From: JAVBOO01 sp031550435
GTDB lineage: Bacteria > Bacillota > Clostridia > Lachnospirales > WRAX01
DNA: 64,000 nucleotides
Direction: 5' to 3'
Assembly: GCA_031550435.1 (NCBI GenBank)
Contig: JAVBOO010000012.1
Coordinates: 3,247-67,246 of the forward strand
The translations under genes were made by a program, and so were the position numbers. Under the pieces are notes generated by a model that was not told the DNA's origin, ran no database searches, and was given only the letters and a program-made list of their open reading frames with translations. Positions 43,548 through 53,428 of this stretch are shown here, piece by piece; within the stretch, counting starts at the first letter, position 1, and every line of letters starts with the position of its first letter.

Positions 43548-44246
43548 TTGTCCGGCGCTAAAAAAGTTCTTGTCGTTGATGATGAAAAAAAGATTGTAGA
43601 TATCATTGCGTTTAATCTCGCTAAAGAAGGCTATGAGGTATTGACTGCGTATGACGGTGAACAAGGGCTTAAGCTTGCGCTAGAAGCAGGCCCCGGCCTT
43701 GTGCTCCTCGATATAATGATGCCCGTAATGGACGGGTTTGAAGTTTGCAAAAAAATACGCGAAAAGTCTCAAATTCCGATCATAATGCTCACTGCGAGAG
43801 TCGAAGAGGTTGATAAGGTTCTCGGGCTTGAGTTCGGAGCCGACGACTATGTTACAAAGCCGTTCGGAAACCGCGAACTGATGGCCAGAGTCAAGGCGCA
43901 TCTTCGCAGGGCTGAGCCGCAGGAGGCCGCTGATAATGCTCAAAACGAATTGCTTAAATTCGGCGACCTGTCCTTTGATGTTAAAAAGCACGATTTATAT
44001 ATTAAAGGCGAAATAGTTCAGCTTACGCCAAAAGAATATGACTTGATAAAATTTCTCTGCATAAACAAAAATCAGGTGTTCTCAAGAGAAGCCCTGCTCG
44101 AGAAGGTCTGGGGATTTGAGTTTTTCGGCGATGTCAGAACGGTTGACGTTACCGTAAGACGCTTAAGAAGCAAAATCGAGCAAAATGCGGAACTGCCAAA
44201 GTATGTAATGACAAAACGCGGCGTTGGTTATTATTACGGAGGCTAA
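43548..44246 (+). CDS. walR: Response regulator WalR (YycF-like)
   Basis: This 232-residue OmpR/PhoB-type regulator has a receiver with DDEKK, Asp55 in VLLDIMMPVMDG, and KPFGNREL, then a winged helix (about 130-230) with the DVRTVDVTVRRLRSKIE recognition region. The start is TTG 43548 after GGAGGTGTTTCC. The downstream HAMP-PAS kinase, YycH-like and YycI-like genes make this the WalR of the essential cell-wall regulon rather than PhoP. The gap to walK is 3 bp. Confidence 0.93.
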   Translation: MSGAKKVLVVDDEKKIVDIIAFNLAKEGYEVLTAYDGEQGLKLALEAGPGLVLLDIMMPVMDGFEVCKKIREKSQIPIIMLTARVEEVDKVLGLEFGADDYVTKPFGNRELMARVKAHLRRAEPQEAADNAQNELLKFGDLSFDVKKHDLYIKGEIVQLTPKEYDLIKFLCINKNQVFSREALLEKVWGFEFFGDVRTVDVTVRRLRSKIEQNAELPKYVMTKRGVGYYYGG

Positions 44247-44249
44247 TTA

Positions 44250-46055
44250 ATGAAAAGCATCAGATGGAAGCTCGTTATTATATATGTGGCAATGATATTC
44301 ATCGTTTTGATTTTAGCCGGTACATTTATAATACTGAGCTACAGGAGTCAGCAAGAAAACAAAGCGGAGCGCGATTTGAAGCAGTATGCCGCAACTATAA
44401 GAGAAAACATTATCGGAGAGTATGAAGAGCCCGGTCTTTTTCAGACCGGCTTCGACTCTCCGACCTTCGGTATAAGCAAGGGTGAGTTTCAAGGCAATAT
44501 CTTGGACGCTGAAGGAACGACCATCGCTTCAAACAGTACCGGCGGAGACGGTATATTTCCGAAATACCAAAGCACTGCAATTATTTCTGCTCAGCACGGA
44601 GAGGAATGCTTTATAGCCGGGCGAAAACACCCGGACGCAAACGATATATTTACGATATGGATGGAATATGCAGTGCCCGTCCGCAACTCAATTTCAAGCG
44701 AAGTTGAATACATTATATATGTCCGCGTCAACGCTGATTCTATTTATTCCAGTATCAGTGAAACGACTAATACATTTATCTTGGCTATTTTAATAGCGCT
44801 GGTGCTGACCGGTATACTCGGGGTAGTATTTTCCGGAACCCTGACCGGTCCTATTTCCATACTTTCTTCCAAGGCCAGAGAGCTCGCGGCGGGAAACCTC
44901 GATCAGGAAATACCCGTTTCTTCCAAGGACGAAATCGGGCAGCTGACCGAAAGCTTTAACTATATGGCTTCCGAGCTCAAAAAAACTATTTCTGAGATGG
45001 AATCCGAAAAAAACAAGACAGAAATTGTTTTATACAATATGACAGACGGCGTACTCGCATACGACAGCGGCGGAAAATTAACCCATGCAAATCAGGTCAG
45101 CGAGGAACTGCTCGGGGCCGAGAATGTAACGGGCAAAACGTTTGACGAGATTGCGAGCCTGCTGTTTCCTTCCGCGGGTCTGAGCGTTTCAAATCCGGGA
45201 AGTTTCAGGGAAAGTACTCTGACTATCGGCGAAAAGTATATAAGCGTGAGTCTGACCTCTCATAAGAACGCGGCAGGAGTCTTGGAGGGCATAGTCATCG
45301 TCTTGCAGGATATCACAAAACACAAAAAGCTCGACGATATGCGAAAAGAATTCGTCGCGAACGTTTCTCACGAGATGAGAACGCCGCTGACAAACATAAA
45401 AAGCTATGCCGAAACATTGATGGATGGCGCTATAGACGACAAAAACGTCGCGATGGATTTTTTGGGTGTTATAGCAGGCGAAGTTGACAGGATGACGCAT
45501 ATAGTAAAAGATTTGCTTGAGCTTTCAAGCTTGGATAATAAACAGCTTGTGCTGGATATTCGCCCGACAAATATATGCGATATTATCAGGGAAACTATTA
45601 AGCAGCATATGTTAATCGCAAAAAAACAAAATAAAGATATTTACTTCGAAGAACCGGGAGACAACGTGATGATTAACGCCGACAGGCAGAGAATCTCGCA
45701 GGTTCTGACCAACATTATAAACAATTCCGTAAAATACAGCTACGACGGCGCAACTATCGAAATATGGATAGAACAGTCTCTGTACTATATCCGCGTCTTT
45801 GTCAGAGATAACGGCATGGGGATACCGAAGGACGATTTAAGAAATATTTTCGAAAGGTTCTACAGAGTCGATAAGGCTCGTTCGAGAGCTTTAGGAGGTA
45901 CGGGCCTCGGTCTGGCGATAGCAAAGGAGATTATGGAAGCCCACGGCGGCGGCATATCCGCTGTCAGCGAATTTGGCAAAGGCACGACAATGATACTGCG
46001 CTTTCCGAACAAGACTGAAGTAAAAAATTTAAACGATGAATCGGAAGATTTCTGA
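44250..46055 (+). CDS. walK: Sensor histidine kinase WalK (YycG-like)
   Basis: This 601-residue kinase has a membrane segment (about 9-30), an extracellular domain (about 31-170), a second segment (about 173-195), HAMP, PAS (about 260-355), HisKA with His374 in NVSHEMRTPLTN, and an ATPase domain with NIINNSVKYS, DNGMGIP and GGTGLGLAI boxes. This is the WalK layout. It phosphorylates WalR in response to cell-wall state. It starts 3 bp after walR and its stop shares one base with the walH ATG. Confidence 0.93.
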   Translation: MKSIRWKLVIIYVAMIFIVLILAGTFIILSYRSQQENKAERDLKQYAATIRENIIGEYEEPGLFQTGFDSPTFGISKGEFQGNILDAEGTTIASNSTGGDGIFPKYQSTAIISAQHGEECFIAGRKHPDANDIFTIWMEYAVPVRNSISSEVEYIIYVRVNADSIYSSISETTNTFILAILIALVLTGILGVVFSGTLTGPISILSSKARELAAGNLDQEIPVSSKDEIGQLTESFNYMASELKKTISEMESEKNKTEIVLYNMTDGVLAYDSGGKLTHANQVSEELLGAENVTGKTFDEIASLLFPSAGLSVSNPGSFRESTLTIGEKYISVSLTSHKNAAGVLEGIVIVLQDITKHKKLDDMRKEFVANVSHEMRTPLTNIKSYAETLMDGAIDDKNVAMDFLGVIAGEVDRMTHIVKDLLELSSLDNKQLVLDIRPTNICDIIRETIKQHMLIAKKQNKDIYFEEPGDNVMINADRQRISQVLTNIINNSVKYSYDGATIEIWIEQSLYYIRVFVRDNGMGIPKDDLRNIFERFYRVDKARSRALGGTGLGLAIAKEIMEAHGGGISAVSEFGKGTTMILRFPNKTEVKNLNDESEDF

Positions 46056-47443
46056 TGAATAGGATAAAAAGCAGCAAAAAAGACAGAAAAAAAATAACAG
46101 GCGGCATGAAAAACCTCTTGATAGCTGTGCTTGTCGTGCTTTCCGTAGTCCAAACAGAAGTAATCTGGTTTGACGGAAGGTCTTTTTCCGATGTTGTTTC
46201 CGCGTTTTCGTTTGCCGCCGACTTTACGCCTTCGAAAGAAGTGCTCGATATCCTTGCGACACCGACGAGGATACTCACAAAGACCGGCGAAGATAACTTC
46301 ATCTCGTCATGCAGCGACCTGAAGAACAATCCTCTAAAAGCATACCTGGACGAAATCATGCCCGATTTTTTTAAAAAAGCCGAGTACGCGGGTGATAACG
46401 GTTTAGATCTTAAAGCGATACTGTCTGCAAGTGATTTGATCTACAGCTATGAATTTTCAATCCCGGCAGACGTTTTTACGGAATGCTTCGGCTCAAAATC
46501 CAATATTCTGACTCAAAGGCTGAAGAACATCGATTATATTACGCTAAGAGCAAGCGAATCCGGCGATTCGGTTATTTTCTGTTTTGTCTCGAAAACGGAA
46601 GGCAAGTTTAAGGAATTTAGGCTTTCGGGCAGCGAACAGGCCGAAGGCATGGCAAATTCGGTACTGAGGCTCACGGTTAATCCTTTTAATGTTCACTACA
46701 GGATAAACACGCCTGACGATGGCTCCTTCTCTGACGAGTCGTTTATAGCCTGCTGGGAAAACGAGTTCGAATACTTCAATATAGGTGTCGTCAATCCTTA
46801 CGCTGAAAACGATTCGGTTATGATGACAAGCGTACTCAATAAGGTCAGAACCTTTTTTGACAACGCGTCAAATATACTTTCCGACATAAGAAACGAGTCT
46901 TCTTATGCATACAGCGGCGGCAGAGTCGTCGTAAAATACGACGGAGGCTCACGCCTGTTGGAATACTCGGATTACAGCCTGCCGTCTAAAAAAATCTCCG
47001 ACAGCTTTTTATCCTCGTTTTCGGCTGCTTATTCGGTTCTTAAAAAAGACGAAAGCCTGGCAAACGAATACAGCCTTTCGGAATACTCGTACGACGGCAC
47101 AAACTGGTATTTCGGCTTTGACTATGTCATACTCGATATGCCTGTATTTTTCTCAAAAAAGACCGCCGAGCAGTTGAACATGAAACACTTGCTCGAAGTA
47201 ACGGTAAGAGACGATATAGCCGCAAATTACAAGCATATAGCCGTTAACCTGACTCCTGATTTCGTATCTTTTGCAAACGGCAATTTCTCGGACGCCGTAA
47301 ACTTTTTTGCCTCTGCCGGCATAGGCGACGACATCGTATTTTCCGATCTCAAGCTGGGTTACCGCCTCGATGAAGGCACACAGTTCGGCCTGTATTGGAA
47401 TGTACTTGTTTCCGGAAAGGAAAATATAGTACCGCTGCAATAA
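46055..47443 (+). CDS. walH: WalH (YycH)-like regulator of WalK
   Basis: This 462-residue protein has an N-terminal basic stretch, one membrane segment (about 20-38, LLIAVLVVLSVVQTEVIW) and a large extracytoplasmic part. Sequence identity to YycH is weak by eye, but length, topology and position after walK match. In Bacillus and Staphylococcus WalH and WalI modulate WalK through membrane and external contacts. The start overlaps the walK stop (TGATG), and GGAAG lies upstream. Confidence 0.82.
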   Translation: MNRIKSSKKDRKKITGGMKNLLIAVLVVLSVVQTEVIWFDGRSFSDVVSAFSFAADFTPSKEVLDILATPTRILTKTGEDNFISSCSDLKNNPLKAYLDEIMPDFFKKAEYAGDNGLDLKAILSASDLIYSYEFSIPADVFTECFGSKSNILTQRLKNIDYITLRASESGDSVIFCFVSKTEGKFKEFRLSGSEQAEGMANSVLRLTVNPFNVHYRINTPDDGSFSDESFIACWENEFEYFNIGVVNPYAENDSVMMTSVLNKVRTFFDNASNILSDIRNESSYAYSGGRVVVKYDGGSRLLEYSDYSLPSKKISDSFLSSFSAAYSVLKKDESLANEYSLSEYSYDGTNWYFGFDYVILDMPVFFSKKTAEQLNMKHLLEVTVRDDIAANYKHIAVNLTPDFVSFANGNFSDAVNFFASAGIGDDIVFSDLKLGYRLDEGTQFGLYWNVLVSGKENIVPLQ

Positions 47444-47474
47444 GACCGTACCGTTCCTGACGCAAAACTTTCTG

Positions 47475-48374
47475 GTGGACTGCATAAAAATTTTTTCCCG
47501 GTGGGGTGAGAGCATTAACGCTGATAAGGCTAAAAACCTGGCAATACTTTTTTTTGTCATACTGAATATTGTTTTGCTCTCTTTAATGCTTATCGGCAGA
47601 GTAAAATACAGAGTATCCGATAAACAGCAGCGCTATATTCATGCCCTGCTCGAAAAAAACAATATAACGCTTGACGCAAAGATCATGACCGAATTTAGGC
47701 CGATACGGCAGCTTAGCCTCAACCAGAAATATATGGATGTTGAGCTTGTGACAAACTGGCTTTTTGACAATGGCGAGAATTTTACGGTTTCTGACGAGTT
47801 TGACAGGCAGATATTTCGGTCTGACAGGAAAACCTTGACTTATGACAAACAGCAGTTTGTTATGGAAATACCGGACGGCACGGGCAAGATTGAGCTCAAC
47901 CCGCAAAACGCCAGGAGGGTCTGCGAAGAGAAGCTGAACGAGTTGAACATATCTCAAATCGAATTTGAAGAGGATAACGAGTTTTTTATAGGCGACGAAA
48001 GCATAATACTTGAATACAGGGCAAAATACTCCGGAAATGTGATATACTCGAGCTATGTTATTTTCAGGGTCACGGAATCTTCAATAGTCGAAATAAAGGC
48101 AGGCCTGCTTTCCTGCAACGGTTACACGGATGCCGCGAAAGAAATATACGCGCCGGACGAAGCTTTGCAAGCGCTGTTGTACGAACTGAAGAACTTATAC
48201 GGCGATATCGAGAAAAACATTGTTATCAACAGGCTTGACATCGTTTACTATCTCGATTTCAGTAAATCCGGCGAGAGTTCCGAGCTCAAGGCCATACCGT
48301 ATTACAGATTCTATATAGACGAGCGCAGCGAACCGTTCCTGATAAACGCATATTTTAATACTGTTTTAAGGTAG
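47475..48374 (+). CDS. walI: WalI (YycI)-like regulator of WalK
   Basis: This protein has one N-terminal membrane segment (NLAILFFVILNIVLLSLML) and an external domain with YycI-like repeats of the YRAKYSGNVIYSSYVIF type. It follows walH, as expected. The start is unclear. GTG 47475 gives 299 residues but has no ribosome site and adds an unusual 13-residue lead. ATT 47514, just after GGTGGGGTGAGAGC, would give NADKAKNLAIL, close to the short YycI N-terminus. WalJ (beta-lactamase fold) and HtrA, which follow in Bacillus, are absent; leuS comes next. Confidence 0.85.
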   Translation: MDCIKIFSRWGESINADKAKNLAILFFVILNIVLLSLMLIGRVKYRVSDKQQRYIHALLEKNNITLDAKIMTEFRPIRQLSLNQKYMDVELVTNWLFDNGENFTVSDEFDRQIFRSDRKTLTYDKQQFVMEIPDGTGKIELNPQNARRVCEEKLNELNISQIEFEEDNEFFIGDESIILEYRAKYSGNVIYSSYVIFRVTESSIVEIKAGLLSCNGYTDAAKEIYAPDEALQALLYELKNLYGDIEKNIVINRLDIVYYLDFSKSGESSELKAIPYYRFYIDERSEPFLINAYFNTVLR

Positions 48375-48415
48375 GCGCAGTATTTTCCCCGCTTATTTCG
48401 GGCAAATATTTTCCC

Positions 48416-48444
48416 TTGCTTTTATTTGTTTATTATGCTACAAT
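48416..48444 (+). promoter_or_regulatory. Promoter of the leuS T-box transcript
   Basis: TTGCTT (48416-48421), a 17-bp spacer ending TGC and TACAAT (48439-48444) form an extended -10 promoter. Transcription would start near 48451. Confidence 0.7.
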
Positions 48445-48454
48445 TCCGAAAACA

Positions 48455-48680
48455 ATGTGAAAAACCGTGAAGGGGAACAGTAAAAGGCAGAAGCTTTCAG
48501 AGAGCCGCAGTTTGGTGCGATGCGGCAGCCGAACCCGTTGAACTCGCCCCGGAGTTTTGCGTTTGAACCTTGAGTAGAGCGCAACGTATCCTGCGTTAAG
48601 GGCTAAAGTGCGTACAATTTGTACGAAATTGAGTGGTACCGCGGCATAATGCTCGTCTCTTTGCTGAGACGGGCTTTTTA
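48455..48680 (+). promoter_or_regulatory. T-box riboswitch controlling leuS
   Basis: The leader has the core T-box GAGTGGTACCGCGG (48631-48644), which binds the uncharged tRNA acceptor end. A terminator follows: GCTCGTCTC/GAGACGGGC with T5 (48651-48678). Upstream, the AGAGAG and GGTGCGA elements of stem I are present. CTC at 48543-48545 sits in the specifier-loop position and reads Leu, matching leuS. Uncharged tRNA-Leu would favour the antiterminator and allow leuS expression. Confidence 0.9.
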
Positions 48681-48709
48681 ATTTATCGAAACCGAAGGAA
48701 GGAATTGTT

Positions 48710-51127
48710 ATGGACACAAACTACAATTTTTCTGCAATCGAATCGAAACAAAAGAAAAAATGGCTTGAAAACCCCATAAACGTTGAGGACGACAAAAAAC
48801 CGGGGTTCTACTGTTTGGATATGTTCCCCTACCCTTCCGGTAAGGGTCTGCACGTCGGACATTGGAGAGGTTATGTTCTGACGGACGTTATAAGCAGGTA
48901 TAAAATATTGCAGGGTTACTATGTGCTGCATCCGATGGGCTGGGATGCCTTCGGCCTGCCGGCCGAGAACTATGCGATTAAACAAGGTGTTCACCCGAGC
49001 GTATCAACAAACAAGGCAATCGAGACCTTCAAACGTCAGCTTGACGATATCAGCGCTGTGTACGACTGGTCAAAAGAGATAAACACAACCGACCCGAACT
49101 ACTACAAATGGACCCAGTGGATCTTTGTCAAGATGTTTGAAAAAGGACTCGCATATGAAAAAGAAATGCCTCTTAACTGGTGTCCGAGCTGTAAGACCGT
49201 TCTGGCGAACGAAGAAGCGGTTGGCGGAGAATGCGACCGCTGCCATTCAACCGTTACGAAAAAAATGCTTCGTCAGTGGATGCTGCGAATAACAGAATAC
49301 GCGGACAGACTGCTTAACGACCTAGACAGGCTCGACTGGGCGGAAAAAGTCAAGAAAATGCAGGCAGACTGGATAGGCAAGAGCTACGGTGCCGAAGTGG
49401 ATTTTGTGACTGTCGGCGGCAATAAGCCCATACGAGTTTATACCACGAGGCCGGACACGCTTTTCGGAGCAACGTTTATGGTTCTTTCTCCCGAGCACAG
49501 ACTCGTCAAAGAAATCACATCTTTGGAGCAAGCAAAGGCCGTTGATGACTATGTTTTCGCCGCAAGCACCAAATCGAGCGTCGACAGATTGGCGGCAAAA
49601 GAAAAGTCCGGAGTCTTTACCGGCTGTTACGCAATTAATCCGCTTACGGAAAAACAGGTACCGGTATGGGTTTCTGACTACGTCCTCGCGGACTACGGCA
49701 CCGGAGCTATTATGTGCGTTCCCGCGCATGATTCGAGAGACTTCGAGTTTGCAAAGAAATTCGGGCTTCCGATTGTTCCCGTACGCAAGAAATCGGGAGC
49801 AAAAAGCTGCGAAGAGCTGAACGAAGCTTTCGAGGAGGAAGGCACGGTCATCAACTCTCCCGGCTTTGACGGCATGAACTCATCCGAGCTTAAAGACAAA
49901 ATGCCCGACGTGCTCGAAGAAAAAGGCATAGGCAAAAAAACTGTTAACTATAAGCTGCGTGACTGGGTATTTTCACGTCAAAGATACTGGGGAGAACCCA
50001 TTCCCATTATACACTGCGAGCATTGCGGAGCAGTCGGCGTACCCGACAAGGATTTACCGGTCAGACTGCCGGATGTCGAATCGTATCTGCCGACCGATAC
50101 TGGCGAATCACCGCTTGCGGCAATAACCGACTGGGTAAACACCACCTGTCCGAAATGCAACGCTCCTGCAAAACGCGAGACAAACACTATGCCGCAGTGG
50201 GCCGGTTCTTCCTGGTACTTCCTTCGCTATCCCGATGTAAACAACGATAGCGAGCTTATCGGAAAGAAAGCGCTTGAAAAATGGCTGCCCGTAGATTATT
50301 ATGCAGGCGGCATCGAACACGCGGTGCTTCACCTGCTCTACGCAAGATTCTATACAAAGTTTCTGTACGACATAGGTGTCGTTAACTTTGAAGAACCGTT
50401 CTCTAAGCTGTTTAATCAGGGCATGATTACAAAAGACGGCTTTAAGATGGACAAGTCGAGGGGCAACGGCGTTTCTCCGGACGACATGATAGAAAAATAC
50501 GGACGCGACGCATTAAGAATGTATATCCTGTTTATAGGACCTCCGGAGCAAGACTCGGAATGGGAAAGCAGAGGACTTGAAGGCGTATTCAGATACCTTA
50601 CGAGAGTTTGGAAGCTTGTGAGCGAGGCAAAGGGCAAAATAATCAAAACCAATTCGGATTTAGAACGCGCAAGACACAAAATGATATACGATATAACAAC
50701 AAGGCTGGACAATCTGAGTTTAAACACCGTCGTAAGCGGATTTATGGAGCACACAAACAAACTGTTTGACCTTATGAAGCAATACGGCGGGCTTGATGCC
50801 GATACGCTCAAAACCCTCGCAATTCTTCTCGCTCCTTTCACACCGCATATTGCAGAAGAGATATGGGAAAGTCTCGGAGGCAAAAAGTCTGTTTTCTGTG
50901 AAAAATGGCCGGAGTATGACATTGAAAAAACAAAAGAGGATACGCTGACTATAGTAGTACAAATCAACGGAAAGGTAAGAGAAAACATACTCGTTCCCGC
51001 GGGAACGGAAAAAGAAGAAATAATTTCTCTCGCAAAAGCTTCTGTCACGGCTCGGCTTGAAGGCGCCGATATTATGAAGGAAATTTACGTACCGAACAAG
51101 CTCGTAAACATAGTCATAAAAATGTAG
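48710..51127 (+). CDS. leuS: Leucyl-tRNA synthetase
   Basis: This 805-residue class I synthetase has HVGH in YPSGKGLHVGHWRGY, the zinc-like CPSCKT/CDRCHS region near 160-185, an editing domain (about 225-420, with TTRPDTLFGAT) and the anticodon-binding C-terminus. The KMSKS loop reads KMDKSRGN (residues 579-586), with Asp in place of the first Ser. This is unusual but both lysines are kept. Length is normal. It is preceded by a T-box and followed by a strong terminator, so it is monocistronic. Confidence 0.97.
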   Translation: MDTNYNFSAIESKQKKKWLENPINVEDDKKPGFYCLDMFPYPSGKGLHVGHWRGYVLTDVISRYKILQGYYVLHPMGWDAFGLPAENYAIKQGVHPSVSTNKAIETFKRQLDDISAVYDWSKEINTTDPNYYKWTQWIFVKMFEKGLAYEKEMPLNWCPSCKTVLANEEAVGGECDRCHSTVTKKMLRQWMLRITEYADRLLNDLDRLDWAEKVKKMQADWIGKSYGAEVDFVTVGGNKPIRVYTTRPDTLFGATFMVLSPEHRLVKEITSLEQAKAVDDYVFAASTKSSVDRLAAKEKSGVFTGCYAINPLTEKQVPVWVSDYVLADYGTGAIMCVPAHDSRDFEFAKKFGLPIVPVRKKSGAKSCEELNEAFEEEGTVINSPGFDGMNSSELKDKMPDVLEEKGIGKKTVNYKLRDWVFSRQRYWGEPIPIIHCEHCGAVGVPDKDLPVRLPDVESYLPTDTGESPLAAITDWVNTTCPKCNAPAKRETNTMPQWAGSSWYFLRYPDVNNDSELIGKKALEKWLPVDYYAGGIEHAVLHLLYARFYTKFLYDIGVVNFEEPFSKLFNQGMITKDGFKMDKSRGNGVSPDDMIEKYGRDALRMYILFIGPPEQDSEWESRGLEGVFRYLTRVWKLVSEAKGKIIKTNSDLERARHKMIYDITTRLDNLSLNTVVSGFMEHTNKLFDLMKQYGGLDADTLKTLAILLAPFTPHIAEEIWESLGGKKSVFCEKWPEYDIEKTKEDTLTIVVQINGKVRENILVPAGTEKEEIISLAKASVTARLEGADIMKEIYVPNKLVNIVIKM

Positions 51128-51159
51128 GATTACGCTCCGCAGAGCAATACAGACGCATA

Positions 51160-51196
51160 AAAAAGTCCCGACCGGCGATACCGGTTGGGACTTTTA
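51160..51196. terminator. Terminator of leuS
   Basis: AAAAGTCCCGACCGG pairs with CCGGTTGGGACTTTT around CGATA, with one G-T pair, after an A-rich run. It lies between leuS and the convergent ABC permease. Confidence 0.85.
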
Positions 51197-51237
51197 GTGT
51201 AAACCCTGATTAAATCACTTTGGACGTATAAAACGGC
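51197..51237 (+). repeat. Family C repeat, truncated copy
   Basis: GTAAACCCTGATTAAATCAC followed by TTTGGACGTATAAAACGGC matches the left two-thirds of family C. It abuts the leuS terminator and ends 12 bp before the permease stop. Confidence 0.65.
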
Positions 51238-51248
51238 ATTTGTGGATA

Positions 51249-53420
51249 TCAGCGCTCAGTACCCGCGAATATCTCCATGGGCTCGAGCTTTAGCCTCTTG
51301 TGGATCGAAGCAAACGACATGATTATAAGCGCTGTAAACACAGTAGCCGCCGTAACAGCGTATACCTCGGAAGGCACATCCGTGTCCAATGCCGGAGCGA
51401 TCAGCGGAAGCGGGTTCTTTTCGAACTGAGGAAACTCCTCGGCAACATAGTACGGCGCGGTTACGCTCTCGACTATATCTGAAACAACAAGCTTTCCGGC
51501 AAAAAGACCTGCCGCGCAGCTGAACACATATATAGCAAGCAATCCCCACATTACGGACAGCATGATACTACGTTTTTTTGTCCCCAACGCAAGCATTACT
51601 TTTACATCCCTTTCCTTGCGCGAAACAAACAGCAGCATCATAAACGCCAAAACTACAATAACGGTACTAAAAGCTGCCAGTACAATAATAGCCGATGTTG
51701 TTCTGAGAGTGTCCAATATCTGTATGGAGTGCGAGTAACCTTGGTCTTCAACGTTGACGCTGTATTTGCTAAAGTCAAAGCCGTCTTGCTCCAGAGCATC
51801 CATAAACTTGTTTAAATCGCTGTTTTTGTTTAACAGGGCGAAAAAATCTATGGTATGAACCGCTTCATTCCCCTCCGAATCTTTAAGCGGCGATTCCTCC
51901 ACATACCGCGCAAAATCTTCAACAGTTTTCGCCACGCCGGTAGGCATATATATAAAGATCGAAGGTTCGACACTTTTTGATTTTACAGCCTTTCCGCCTA
52001 TGTCAAGAGCAAACGGGTTCCCGTTGTAATCCCCTGTATTGGCATAAAAAACTCTGTCTTTCACGGGGTTTACAACATCAAAGATTCCCACGACCTCAAA
52101 CTCTTTGTACTCATAGTCAAACGCGTTTGTCTGAGAAAGAGCAATCACGGTTTTGTCGCCTATGTCCAAGTGTGACCAGCCGGCGGCATTCGAACTGATA
52201 ATTATAACAGCCGCGCCTGTTCTCTCCTCCTCTTCTGTAAAAAATCTGCCCTTAACAAGTGAAAAGCGGTTATAGAAAAACGCTTCGTTTCCGGCAGGGT
52301 TGTCGGAAAGATACAGAGACAGGCTTAAAGTACTGTTCGGCCACGGAATCGCGGCATTTTGATTTTTGGAAATCGGTGCTGCTTCGTTCACGATAATTTT
52401 GTCAAATTCGGTGTTTTTGCATTTAATAACAGCATCCGGATCAACATAATAAACTCCGCAGGAAAGCAGCTTGCTCGTAGTTCCGGTACCATAAAATCTC
52501 TCCGCGGGGTTTCCTCTTTGCACAAAAACATCTTCCGAGAGAAAAAATTTACGCTGTTCTTCGGTTAAAAATTTTTCTCCAAAAATGTCATACATTACAA
52601 AATCAAAGGCATCGGCAAGCTTTTCTCTGTAGTTCCACAGACTGTAAAGACTTGTTCCGTCATCATTGTCTCTACCGATGTAAATCTCGAAATCAGGCTT
52701 CCATTCGAACAAATCGGAATTGAAAACATAGAAACTGTCTGCCTTTATTATGTAAGTTTCGCCGATCTCAAATATCTCGCGCGCTTTTTTTGAAGGCAGA
52801 TAATCTTCGGAAATCTCGTCAACGTCAATAAACAACAGGCATGAGTCGCCATAATCCTGGCCGGAGACAATGCCGCCGGTTTCATAGTTAACCATTGTTA
52901 TTATGCGTGTTTCCCCGCTTTGTATAGGAAGTGTTATTGTTTCGATTCCTGTTATTTTCGCGACAAAAGTTGTTTGGTAGACAGGTGAGCCGGCTTGGGT
53001 TAAGTAAGCGCCGTAACCCCTCAGATACGGAGACATTCCGGGAACGATGACAGGCGTTTCGCTGTCTTTAATATATTCCGAATTCGTTATCGGCTCAAGG
53101 TCCTTTTTGGAAAGCAGTGAAAAATTGTACTGTTCCAAACCGCTTTTTATGTCATACTCATCGGATAACGGGCCGTAGTAAGCATAGCTGCTGTCAGCGC
53201 TTGCATACGTTATTTCCACGCTGTCGGAATCAGATACGTTTCTGCTTACCGTAACCCTTGTGGTATATGACTCCTCCGCGTCTTTATATCCGCGCATTGT
53301 TATAAACATCAGCGTTAAACCGACAAGGAGAGCGACTGTGACAGCCGCAAGCAAAACGGCAAAAAACGCCGTTATCAGAGGTCTTCTCAGCATAGACTTT
53401 ATAGAAACGATAAAAAACAT
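51249..53420 (-). CDS. ABC transporter permease, FtsX/MacB type (large)
   Basis: This 723-residue protein has an N-terminal membrane segment (about 15-40), a very large external domain (about 45-575) and three C-terminal segments (about 578-603, 630-655 and 690-712). The last part has the FtsX pattern SRKERDVKVMLALGTKKRSI. These permeases with a LolD-type ATPase usually do not move a solute through a channel. They transduce force to the envelope, extrude lipoproteins or peptides, or sense antimicrobials. It starts 8 bp after the other permease gene. Confidence 0.88.
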   Translation of the reverse strand: MFFIVSIKSMLRRPLITAFFAVLLAAVTVALLVGLTLMFITMRGYKDAEESYTTRVTVSRNVSDSDSVEITYASADSSYAYYGPLSDEYDIKSGLEQYNFSLLSKKDLEPITNSEYIKDSETPVIVPGMSPYLRGYGAYLTQAGSPVYQTTFVAKITGIETITLPIQSGETRIITMVNYETGGIVSGQDYGDSCLLFIDVDEISEDYLPSKKAREIFEIGETYIIKADSFYVFNSDLFEWKPDFEIYIGRDNDDGTSLYSLWNYREKLADAFDFVMYDIFGEKFLTEEQRKFFLSEDVFVQRGNPAERFYGTGTTSKLLSCGVYYVDPDAVIKCKNTEFDKIIVNEAAPISKNQNAAIPWPNSTLSLSLYLSDNPAGNEAFFYNRFSLVKGRFFTEEEERTGAAVIIISSNAAGWSHLDIGDKTVIALSQTNAFDYEYKEFEVVGIFDVVNPVKDRVFYANTGDYNGNPFALDIGGKAVKSKSVEPSIFIYMPTGVAKTVEDFARYVEESPLKDSEGNEAVHTIDFFALLNKNSDLNKFMDALEQDGFDFSKYSVNVEDQGYSHSIQILDTLRTTSAIIVLAAFSTVIVVLAFMMLLFVSRKERDVKVMLALGTKKRSIMLSVMWGLLAIYVFSCAAGLFAGKLVVSDIVESVTAPYYVAEEFPQFEKNPLPLIAPALDTDVPSEVYAVTAATVFTALIIMSFASIHKRLKLEPMEIFAGTER

Positions 53421-53428
53421 CAGTTCGC

